Assembly (NCBI GenBank): GCA_903826715.1
Contig: CAIKFN010000014.1
Coordinates: 1 to 5,207 of the forward strand
Source: an uncultured Actinomycetes bacterium
GTDB lineage: Bacteria; Actinomycetota; Acidimicrobiia; Acidimicrobiales; RAAP-2
Direction: 5' to 3'
Length of the DNA stretch: 5,207 bases
Shown here: one piece after another, positions 1-5,204 of the stretch
Numbering within the stretch: position 1 is the stretch's first letter
Layout: every line of letters starts with the position of its first letter
Notes under the pieces: generated by a model
Databases searched by the model: none
Told to the model about the DNA's origin: nothing
Seen by the model: the letters and a program-made list of their open reading frames with translations, nothing else
Position numbers and translations under genes: made by a program

Positions 1-1545
1 AATTGGCTTATCGCTCAGCAAGTTGCGAGTAACCGTTGTTGAATCCAACGACTTCGTGAGTACTGGCACTAACCACTGCTTTCCGATCTCACTCTTTGGC
101 GAGGTAGGAGTAGCAACAAGGCTTCCGTATGCGAAAGGCTGCTGAGAAATCTGACCGTTCTCTAGCGTCACCATTGGGTGGCCACCTTGCAAAATAAAGG
201 TGTTCATAATGTCGCGAACCGGCTTGCCGGATTCTTCTTCGAGTGCGTCCCATAGGTCGGTAGTTACGGTGTTCTTGTAACTGTGCTTCTTCAGGTAACG
301 ACGAATACCGTTTCGGTATGTTTCTTCACCTAGGAATTGCTGGAGCATTCGAAGAACGCCACCACCTTTTTCGTACGTAAGAACGTCGAACATGCCTTGT
401 GTGTCGTCAGGTGAAATAACTTCGTATTCGATTGGTCGAGTTGAGTGAAGACCGTCAACCTTCATGGCCATTTCACGGTCAATAACCGCGAACCATGTCC
501 AGATGTCCCATTCAGGACGGAAGTCTTCCATTGCAAGCGTGGCGCAGAATGTGGCGAATGCTTCGTTGAGCCAAATTCCTTCCCACCATTCCATGGTTAC
601 AAGGTCACCGAACCACATGTGAGCGATTTCGTGAGCAACAACTTCTGCCACGCGCTGGACTGCAGCGAGTCCAGCAACGTTTGGATCAACGAGTAGTGCG
701 GTTTCACGGTAAGTAACAAGTCCTAGGTTTTCCATCGCACCAGCAGCAAAGTCTGGAATCGCAATCATGTCGAGTTTTTCGCCAGGGTAGGGAATGTCGA
801 AGTACGAAGTGAAGAAACGAAGTGCGTGGGCACCGGCCTCCATGGCGAGGTCCGTTAGGTGGCCCTTTCCAATTGGGTAGATGACTCGCAGTGGTACGCC
901 ATCAACGTCAACTGCTGCAGTTGATTCAAATGGCCCTACGCAGAATGCAACGAGGTATGTCGACATGACCATGGTTGGTGAGTACGCAACAGTCCTTTGT
1001 CCGTTACCGAGGTCAACATTTGAAGTCTCTGGGTTATTTGAATACACCGCTAAGTGGGAAGGAACTGTGAGGTTCACTTGGTAGGTGGCCTTGAATGAAG
1101 GCTCGTCCCAGCAAGGGAATGCTTGGCGAGCGTAGGAGTGCTCGAACTGTGTGGTCGCGATTCGGTGCTCAGTGCCGCTGGCGTCTTTGTACTTAGAGAG
1201 ATAGAAACCCTGTAGGTGGTCGTTGAGGACTCCTGTGAAGGCAATCTCTAGAACGCCAGCACCCGTTGGCAGTGCGCTTTCAAAGCTGAAGGTTGCTGTT
1301 TCGTACTTGTCGTTTAGGGTCAAGTTTGTTGATCGAAGCGATGTTGAACCTGAAGTTATAGTCGCGTCACCCATCTCGAGTGCCTTGGCATTCAGTGTGA
1401 ACGAGGTATTTGACTCTTTTACGTCAATGTCGATCTCTACGCGGCCTGAAAAGGTCGCCGACTCGAGGTCAGGGGTAATAAAGATTCGATAGCCCGAAGG
1501 AACAATCGAACGGTCGAGGCGGTAAGGATTCTTAGTGGTACTCAT
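1..1545 (-). CDS. pepN: M1-family aminopeptidase N, N-terminal part (C-terminus beyond left edge)
   Basis: This gene encodes a zinc metallopeptidase that removes N-terminal amino acids from peptides, probably in the cytosol because no signal peptide is visible. Numbering from the ATG at 1545, residues 1-515 are present. The N-terminal beta domain is followed by the exopeptidase motif GAMEN (269-273), the zinc site HEIAH (305-309), the third zinc ligand in NEAFA (E328) and the transition-state tyrosine in TYEKGG (Y391). All catalytic residues of the M1 family are intact. M1 enzymes are usually about 830-900 residues, so roughly 300-350 C-terminal residues (the helical ERAP1-like domain) lie outside the window. 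An in-frame ATG at 1551 would add two residues; 1545 was preferred because it sits 8 nt below a TAGGGT -10 candidate and gives the usual MSTxxNPYRL-type beginning. It is divergent from the PfkB kinase. Assignment to M1 is secure; the pepN name is by family. Confidence 0.95.
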   Translation of the reverse strand, partial: MSTTKNPYRLDRSIVPSGYRIFITPDLESATFSGRVEIDIDVKESNTSFTLNAKALEMGDATITSGSTSLRSTNLTLNDKYETATFSFESALPTGAGVLEIAFTGVLNDHLQGFYLSKYKDASGTEHRIATTQFEHSYARQAFPCWDEPSFKATYQVNLTVPSHLAVYSNNPETSNVDLGNGQRTVAYSPTMVMSTYLVAFCVGPFESTAAVDVDGVPLRVIYPIGKGHLTDLAMEAGAHALRFFTSYFDIPYPGEKLDMIAIPDFAAGAMENLGLVTYRETALLVDPNVAGLAAVQRVAEVVAHEIAHMWFGDLVTMEWWEGIWLNEAFATFCATLAMEDFRPEWDIWTWFAVIDREMAMKVDGLHSTRPIEYEVISPDDTQGMFDVLTYEKGGGVLRMLQQFLGEETYRNGIRRYLKKHSYKNTVTTDLWDALEEESGKPVRDIMNTFILQGGHPMVTLENGQISQQPFAYGSLVATPTSPKSEIGKQWLVPVLTKSLDSTTVTRNLLSDKPI

Positions 1546-1553
1546 AGGCATAC

Positions 1554-1559
1554 ACCCTA
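1554..1559 (-). promoter_or_regulatory. Candidate -10 element of pepN (TAGGGT)
   Basis: Read on the minus strand, TAGGGT fits the actinobacterial TAnnnT pattern and ends 8 nt before the ATG at 1545, so transcription would begin within about 2 nt of that codon. No recognisable -35 box and no good Shine-Dalgarno site is seen; the AGGG inside this same hexamer could instead serve as a weak ribosome site. The hexamer lies in the perfect palindrome CCCTAGGG (1555-1562). It is weaker than the other promoters here. Confidence 0.4.
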
Positions 1560-1572
1560 GGGGAAAATCTTC

Positions 1573-1578
1573 TACGCT
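1573..1578 (+). promoter_or_regulatory. -10 element for leaderless PfkB kinase mRNA (TACGCT)
   Basis: TACGCT matches TAnnnT and is followed by exactly six bases (CGCTAG) before the GTG start at 1585. Placing the hexamer at -12 to -7 puts the transcription start on the G of GTG, so the mRNA would be leaderless. No Shine-Dalgarno sequence is present upstream, which agrees. Its -35 region (about 1550-1556) would overlap the start and -10 candidate of the divergent pepN gene; no consensus TTGACA is seen there. Confidence 0.6.
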
Positions 1579-1584
1579 CGCTAG

Positions 1585-2622
1585 GTGACAAATTCTCAGA
1601 CACCAGTTTCCCTTCGCAAAAAACCCGGCCCAAATCGCCTTGCGGTCACTGGAATTGGTAACGCGATGCTCGACATTATTTCTCGCGACTCAGATGAGGT
1701 TTACGCAGATCTTGGTTTCGTTAAGGCATCGATGAATCTCGTAGATGTTGACAGACTTGAATCAATTTATAACGCAATGGGTCCAACGACACAGATGAGT
1801 GGTGGGTCAGTTGCAAATTCAATTTCAGGCGTTGCAAACCTTGGCGGCACGTGTGGCTTCATTGGAAAAGTTGCAGACGACGAATTCGGAGAGCGATTCC
1901 AACACGACCTTCGAACACTTGGCGCTGAGCTCGATGTTGCAATTGCGCAACCCGATGAAGGCGCAACGGGACGCTGTCATGTTTTTATTACTGACGATGC
2001 GCAGCGCACCATGGCTACATATTTGGGTGCGGGCAACCAGTTGCGTCCAGATGATATTCACGAAAACCTCATTGCTCGTTCAGAAATCACCTACGTCGAG
2101 GGCTACTTGTTTGACCTTCCTCCAGCCAAGGAAGCAATCAGAAAAGTTGTCAACTTTGCACACGAACATGACTCAATGGTCGCGCTTTCACTTTCAGACA
2201 GTTTCTGCGTAGACCGCCATCGCCGTGATTTTTTAGAACTCATCACCAACGATGTCGACCTACTGCTCTGCAACAAAGACGAAATTCTTTCTCTTTTCCA
2301 AGTTCAAACGCTCCCAGAGGCGTACGAATTGATTGATGAGCTCGGCATCCTTGCAGTTGTGACGCGCGGACCAGAAGGTGCTGACGTTCTTTCATTCTCC
2401 GAAGTCGTCAATGTTCCAGCCGCGGACATTGCACACGTGGTTGATCAAAATGGTGCGGGCGACATGTTCGCTGCAGGCTTTCTCTACGGTATGGCTCTTG
2501 GCTGTGACCCAGTAGAAGCAGCGCAGCTTGGATCATTATGCGCTGGAGAAATTATTCAACACCTTGGAGCACGCCCGGAAGTTGATTTAGAAGAACTCGC
2601 TATTGAAGCAGGGCTGCTGTAG
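1585..2622 (+). CDS. PfkB-family carbohydrate/nucleoside kinase, adenosine kinase-like
   Basis: This 345-residue protein has the full ribokinase (PfkB) fold signature and should transfer phosphate from ATP to a sugar or nucleoside hydroxyl in the cytosol. An N-terminal strand carries the substrate-site motif GNAMLDI (25-31). SGGSVANS (72-79) is the first PfkB signature, with the Gly-Gly hinge, and is followed by NLGG and IGKVADDEFG. The C-terminal signature DQNGAGD (287-293) ends in the catalytic base D293 and forms the anion hole. Length and the GGSVAN / MNLVDV style resemble bacterial proteins annotated as adenosine kinase, but PfkB substrate specificity cannot be read from these motifs; inosine-guanosine, ribose or another sugar is possible. 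The usual Thr in DTxGAGD is replaced (DQNGAGD). The GTG start was chosen because it sits 6 nt below a -10 hexamer. It converges on ctaG with a 3-bp gap. Confidence 0.9.
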   Translation: MTNSQTPVSLRKKPGPNRLAVTGIGNAMLDIISRDSDEVYADLGFVKASMNLVDVDRLESIYNAMGPTTQMSGGSVANSISGVANLGGTCGFIGKVADDEFGERFQHDLRTLGAELDVAIAQPDEGATGRCHVFITDDAQRTMATYLGAGNQLRPDDIHENLIARSEITYVEGYLFDLPPAKEAIRKVVNFAHEHDSMVALSLSDSFCVDRHRRDFLELITNDVDLLLCNKDEILSLFQVQTLPEAYELIDELGILAVVTRGPEGADVLSFSEVVNVPAADIAHVVDQNGAGDMFAAGFLYGMALGCDPVEAAQLGSLCAGEIIQHLGARPEVDLEELAIEAGLL

Positions 2623-2625
2623 CGC

Positions 2626-3465
2626 TTAGAGTCCGAGCTTGTCGAGCTCGGCGTCTATTTCACGAGTGCGAATTGTTTCCCATTTAACCCACATCACAAC
2701 GAGTGGAATGCATGCAAGCAGCATTAGCGCGTCACCACCAATCCACATGATTGAGCCTCCAAGTTTGACATTGTCAAGAATTGAAGATGGTGTCGATCCC
2801 ATTGGCGCCATCGTGGCGTAACTAGGGAAGGGATTCTTTACAGACATAATCAGTGCCAGTCCTGTGAACGTGTCAACTGGGACTGCTGCCATTACATAAA
2901 CCAAACGTAGACCCGGGTGAAGCTTCATTCCTCGTTCGAGTCCAAATGCCACTCTAAAAAACAAGTATCCAATGACTAGAAAACAAATCTGCTCGAAGTG
3001 GTGCACATAGGAGTGCTGCATCATCAGGTCAAAGAGTCCGGTGAGATGGGTCATTGGAATAAAAACGAAATATGCAACGAATCCAAAGATCGGATGCATT
3101 ACTACGCGCATAATGCGCCCGTCAATGAATTTCTTTAGCCACGCTGGCCCAGTTTTGCTCATGAGGTCAAGAGGTCGTGCGCAGGCGAATAGAGGCGCTG
3201 CGGCCATGATCAGAAGAAGGTGTTGGACCATGTGCGCGCTGAAATATTTCATGTCGAAGTAACCAATAACGCTCTGAGTCGCCAAGAAGGTGACTATGAG
3301 CGCGAGATAAAAGAACAGGGTTGGTGCCAGCGGCCAGTTCTTGGCTCTTCGAGCTCCAAGGCCGTAGAGGCAACCAGCTGACAGTAAAAGTATGTTTGGC
3401 ACAATGCCTAGATGCCAGAGATTTAAATGACTCCACGAGAACTCGTTCATTTGCATGTTTGGCAC
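2626..3465 (-). CDS. ctaG: Cytochrome c oxidase assembly factor CtaG (caa3 type)
   Basis: This 279-residue polytopic membrane protein belongs to the CtaG_Cox family (PF09678 type), which is needed for correct assembly of caa3-type cytochrome c oxidase, probably by helping copper or subunit insertion; the exact role is not settled. About seven hydrophobic stretches are visible: near residues 20-37, 48-67, 78-95, 122-141, 156-172, 184-204 and 233-255. Conserved histidines follow the family pattern: HMVQH (78-82) leading into LLLIMAAAP, H140 in THLTG, and the H151/H155/H156 cluster in the HSYVHHFEQ stretch. The C-terminus is a short charged tail. The GTG at 3465 was chosen over in-frame ATGs at 3456 and 3450 because it lies exactly 6 nt below a TAAGAT -10 element. 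No oxidase subunit genes are in the window, so the gene stands alone here, divergent from the membrane operon. Confidence 0.9.
   Translation of the reverse strand: MPNMQMNEFSWSHLNLWHLGIVPNILLLSAGCLYGLGARRAKNWPLAPTLFFYLALIVTFLATQSVIGYFDMKYFSAHMVQHLLLIMAAAPLFACARPLDLMSKTGPAWLKKFIDGRIMRVVMHPIFGFVAYFVFIPMTHLTGLFDLMMQHSYVHHFEQICFLVIGYLFFRVAFGLERGMKLHPGLRLVYVMAAVPVDTFTGLALIMSVKNPFPSYATMAPMGSTPSSILDNVKLGGSIMWIGGDALMLLACIPLVVMWVKWETIRTREIDAELDKLGL
2633..2651. terminator. Stem-loop at the pfkB/ctaG convergent junction, possible terminator
   Basis: CCGAGCT (2633-2639) and AGCTCGG (2645-2651) form a perfect 7-bp G+C-rich stem with a 5-nt loop, starting 11 bases after the kinase stop codon. On the plus strand it is followed by a T-rich but interrupted stretch (2654-2660, TCTATTT), so it could end the kinase transcript as a weak or tail-less terminator. 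It lies inside the last codons of ctaG (the ELDKLGL end), so it cannot terminate ctaG after its stop. It may be partly a by-product of coding sequence. Confidence 0.4.
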
Positions 3466-3471
3466 TAGTTC

Positions 3472-3477
3472 ATCTTA
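3472..3477 (-). promoter_or_regulatory. -10 element for leaderless ctaG mRNA (TAAGAT)
   Basis: On the minus strand TAAGAT is followed by six bases (GAACTA) and then the GTG start of ctaG at 3465, the same geometry as at the kinase gene. This predicts transcription starting on the start codon. There is no Shine-Dalgarno sequence upstream and no clear -35 box about 17 bp further back. It is the mirror image of the divergent promoter at 3509-3514. Confidence 0.65.
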
Positions 3478-3508
3478 TGTCTGGGTGGGTAATTCACAGT
3501 CCACTAGG

Positions 3509-3514
3509 TAAGAT
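3509..3514 (+). promoter_or_regulatory. -10 element for the leaderless membrane-protein/GDPD operon (TAAGAT)
   Basis: TAAGAT is followed by six bases (GAGAAT) and the GTG start at 3521, so the operon mRNA is predicted to be leaderless. The hexamer is identical to the ctaG one on the other strand. No consensus -35 is seen at about 3486-3491. It is the only clear promoter ahead of the three co-directional genes that follow. Confidence 0.65.
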
Positions 3515-3520
3515 GAGAAT

Positions 3521-3895
3521 GTGAAGTCAAAGTATGTAACCAAGCAAGCGTTTATCTTGCATATCTGCCTAGTCGCTTGGCTTTCAATGTGTGCATCAGC
3601 TGCGTACTGGCAGGTTGGACGTGCGCTTAATGGGAATTCGCTTAGTTTCCTTTATTCAATTGAATGGCCTTGCTTCGCGGTACTTGGAGTTTTTGGTTGG
3701 TGGGCACTACTGAATCAAGAAAAAGTTTCTGAACATCAAGAAAAAGCCCGTCGTGAATTTGAAGAGAAGCAGCGTGCACTGGCACAAGCTGCACGGGCTG
3801 CAGAATCACAATCTGAAGATCCGCAGATGGCTGCGTACAACGATCACCTTGAAAACATCGCAACAAAACCTAAAAAGAAACTATTCGGACACTAA
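3521..3895 (+). CDS. Uncharacterised two-helix membrane protein with charged helical tail
   Basis: I cannot assign a function to this 124-residue protein. It has two probable membrane helices, about residues 10-30 and 44-64, joined by a short loop containing WQVGRALNGNSLSFLYSIEWP; the WQxxRAxxGNxLSxxYxxEWP pattern resembles conserved hypothetical proteins of Actinobacteria. From residue 66 the chain turns strongly charged and Ala/Glu/Arg-rich with a likely helical or coiled-coil segment to about 98, then ends in a basic stretch (KPKKKLFGH). The first helix has WQ and R residues reminiscent of the start of SURF1, but the SURF1 body is absent. The GTG start is the only one that fits the -10 element 6 nt upstream. 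Its stop codon directly abuts the ATG of the DUF3817 gene, so the two are surely co-transcribed and probably translationally coupled. Confidence 0.85.
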   Translation: MKSKYVTKQAFILHICLVAWLSMCASAAYWQVGRALNGNSLSFLYSIEWPCFAVLGVFGWWALLNQEKVSEHQEKARREFEEKQRALAQAARAAESQSEDPQMAAYNDHLENIATKPKKKLFGH

Positions 3896-4222
3896 ATGCT
3901 AAAAGCTTTCAATCGATACAGAATTATGTCGTTTATAACTGGAACAACGCTGCTCATCTTGTGCGCAACGCTGATTCTGCACAAAGTTGATGCAACTGCT
4001 TGGCACCACATCAAGTGGTTCGTAAACCTTGTTGGAGTTGGCCACGGAATCGTTCTGTATCCGATTTATCTTGTTGCTTCGTTTAACTTGGCTCTGAAGG
4101 CGAAATTGCACGTTGGCTTTATTGCTCTGATGTTGTTGTCAGGATTTGTTCCTGGGCTTGCTTTCTACATGGAAAACCGTATGGAGAAGAAGTTATACCC
4201 GCAAGGTCGCGCTAACGCGTGA
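3896..4222 (+). CDS. DUF3817 family integral membrane protein
   Basis: This 108-residue protein matches the DUF3817 pattern, a small membrane family of unknown function widespread in Actinobacteria. Three helices are visible, about residues 10-28, 42-63 and 71-91. The family's Gly-His-Gly feature at the start of helix 2 (GHG, 49-51, within VGVGHGIVLYP) is present, as is the typical short ending in which a helix with Pro and Gly (FVPGLAFY) leads into a charged ENRMEKKL tail. Length is normal for the family. It begins at the base after the upstream stop codon, with only a weak GGA (3887-3889) as ribosome site, suggesting reinitiation by ribosomes finishing the previous gene. Its own stop overlaps the GTG of the next gene in a GTGA. 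Family call is made from pattern recall, not a search. Confidence 0.85.
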   Translation: MLKAFNRYRIMSFITGTTLLILCATLILHKVDATAWHHIKWFVNLVGVGHGIVLYPIYLVASFNLALKAKLHVGFIALMLLSGFVPGLAFYMENRMEKKLYPQGRANA

Positions 4223-5076
4223 GCAGTCCCTGGCTTGAGCGAAGAGTTATTTCGTTTGCTCACCAAGGTGGGTCCTTCGAAGGGCCTTCATCAACAATCG
4301 CAGCAATTGCTAATGCCCTAAAAAGTGGTGCCACCGCAGTTGAGCTTGATGTGCATGCGACGAAGGACCGAAAGATTGTGGTCTGTCACGACGAAACTGT
4401 TGACCGCACTACCACCCATCAGGGAAGTATTTCGAACTTCACTCTGGCAGAAATTCAAGAAATGGACAATGCCTATTGGTGGATTGCGGGAGAAGCAGTT
4501 TCACCGGGACGTAGCGACAGTGAATATGTGCACCGTGGCAAAGCCCCAAGGGATCGCAATTTTGGTATCGCAACACTTGAAGAGGTGAGTGAAGCATTCC
4601 CAGGTGTCCTACTCAACATGGACATTAAGCAAACTAGCCCTGACGTTGAGCCGTACGAAGAACTTCTGTACAAAGAGTTGCAACGACTTGAGCGAACTGA
4701 ATCAGTAATTGTTGCGTCATTTCACGATGATGCGATTCAGAAATTTCGCTTACTCGCACCAGAAGTGGCTACATCCGCCGCCACGAATGAAACATCTGCG
4801 TTCTTTTTCTCAATGCTTGAAGGTGGGGAACTTAAAGTGCCACCGGTGTGCTCATTCCAGGTCCCTGAAACCTTTGGTGACATCACAGTTGTTAATGAAC
4901 AATTTGTTGAGTCAGCTCACAAGTCTGGTGTGGCGGTCCACGTATGGACAATCAATGACGTTGCGTCAATGTCCAGATTGGTGGACCTCGGGGTAGATGG
5001 CGTAATAACCGACACGCCTACGCCACTCAGCGCCCTCTTAAAAGAGCGAAACTGTGGGTGGGACGCGAAACTGTAA
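4219..5076 (+). CDS. Glycerophosphodiester phosphodiesterase (GDPD family)
   Basis: This 285-residue enzyme should hydrolyse glycerophosphodiesters (deacylated phospholipid head groups) to glycerol-3-phosphate and an alcohol. The TIM-barrel motifs appear in order: AHQGG with catalytic H15, the metal ligands in ELD (E42, D44), the HDETVDRTT block with second catalytic H57, DIK (135-137) as the later metal/phosphate-binding strand, VWTIND, and the C-terminal GVDGVITDTP. Two departures from the family norm are visible: the usual HRG is HQG (Q16), and the usual E of the EIK strand is D135. No signal peptide is seen, so it is probably cytosolic. A segment of about 30 residues (84-114) between the first and second halves carries YWW and RGKAPRD and is longer than in minimal GDPDs. 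It is the last gene of the operon, with a 4-bp GTGA overlap indicating coupling; an AAGG at 4203-4206 is too far (12 nt) to be convincing. Confidence 0.9.
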   Translation: MSSPWLERRVISFAHQGGSFEGPSSTIAAIANALKSGATAVELDVHATKDRKIVVCHDETVDRTTTHQGSISNFTLAEIQEMDNAYWWIAGEAVSPGRSDSEYVHRGKAPRDRNFGIATLEEVSEAFPGVLLNMDIKQTSPDVEPYEELLYKELQRLERTESVIVASFHDDAIQKFRLLAPEVATSAATNETSAFFFSMLEGGELKVPPVCSFQVPETFGDITVVNEQFVESAHKSGVAVHVWTINDVASMSRLVDLGVDGVITDTPTPLSALLKERNCGWDAKL

Positions 5077-5086
5077 GGGTACGGCT

Positions 5087-5170
5087 TTAGCCGCGACCGC
5101 AGTTCGGCTTCTTGCCGTGGTTAGCCTTTTTCTTGGCTCGTAGCTTGCGCTTGTTAGTCCGCTTTGACAT
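5087..5170 (-). CDS. Ribosomal protein bL37-like mini-protein (27 aa)
   Basis: The minus strand encodes MSKRTNKRKLRARKK followed by ANHGKKPNCGRG and a TAA stop, 27 residues in all. It is extremely basic and carries the A-N-H-G-K-(R/K)-P-N ending that I recall from bL37, the small 50S subunit protein found in actinobacterial (mycobacterial) ribosomes at about 24 residues, which starts with a comparable MxKR run. It would bind 23S rRNA. This copy has about four extra residues (CGRG) after the PN, including a cysteine. The gene is far below usual gene-calling length limits and is easily missed. It converges on the phosphodiesterase with 10 bp between stop codons. No Shine-Dalgarno sequence precedes the ATG; a TAACAT -10 candidate ends 8 nt upstream. 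The main alternative is another short basic ribosomal protein such as the bS22 type, whose sequence pattern (VIKKRRKRM) does not match. Confidence 0.8.
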   Translation of the reverse strand: MSKRTNKRKLRAKKKANHGKKPNCGRG

Positions 5171-5178
5171 AGGTGACA

Positions 5179-5184
5179 ATGTTA
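5179..5184 (-). promoter_or_regulatory. Candidate -10 element of the bL37-like gene (TAACAT)
   Basis: On the minus strand TAACAT fits TAnnnT and ends 8 nt before the ATG at 5170, giving a leader of about 2 nt, the same spacing as the pepN candidate. No ribosome-binding site is present, which favours near-leaderless initiation. It overlaps one arm of the inverted repeat at 5182-5204. Confidence 0.45.
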
Positions 5185-5204
5185 GTAGGTAAATGGCCTA
5201 CTAA
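5182..5204. repeat. 8-bp perfect inverted repeat upstream of the bL37-like gene
   Basis: TTAGTAGG (5182-5189) and CCTACTAA (5197-5204) are exact inverted copies separated by 7 bases. The repeat covers the stretch between the candidate -10 and where a -35 would lie, so it could be an operator. It could equally be the end-of-transcript hairpin of a gene outside the window, but there is no T-run after either arm. It is A+T-rich and could be chance. Confidence 0.4.

Noticed and set aside
445..1492. Several plus-strand open frames across the pepN region
   Set aside because: The minus strand carries an uninterrupted M1 aminopeptidase with every catalytic motif; the plus-strand frames show no domain or start signal.
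1555..1585. CTAG tetranucleotides next to every start region, suspected as a shared regulatory motif
   Set aside because: CTAG also occurs repeatedly inside pepN, ctaG and the operon genes, so it is not specific to promoters here.
1799..2212. Open frame of 137 codons on the plus strand inside the kinase gene
   Set aside because: It is a frame-shifted shadow of the PfkB coding sequence, whose motifs are all in the other frame.
2606..2619. GCAG/CTGC pairing at the end of the kinase gene as a terminator for ctaG
   Set aside because: A 4-bp stem with a 2-nt loop is too weak, and there is no T-run downstream on the minus strand.
3167..3436. Open frame of 89 codons on the minus strand inside ctaG
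   Set aside because: It overlaps a clear CtaG protein in another frame, lacks recognisable domains and has no promoter or ribosome site of its own.
5082..5093. CGGC-TTTA-GCCG small hairpin at the phosphodiesterase/bL37 convergent junction, possible terminator
   Set aside because: The stem is only 4-5 bp and there is no T-run on either strand; it also contains the bL37-like stop codon.
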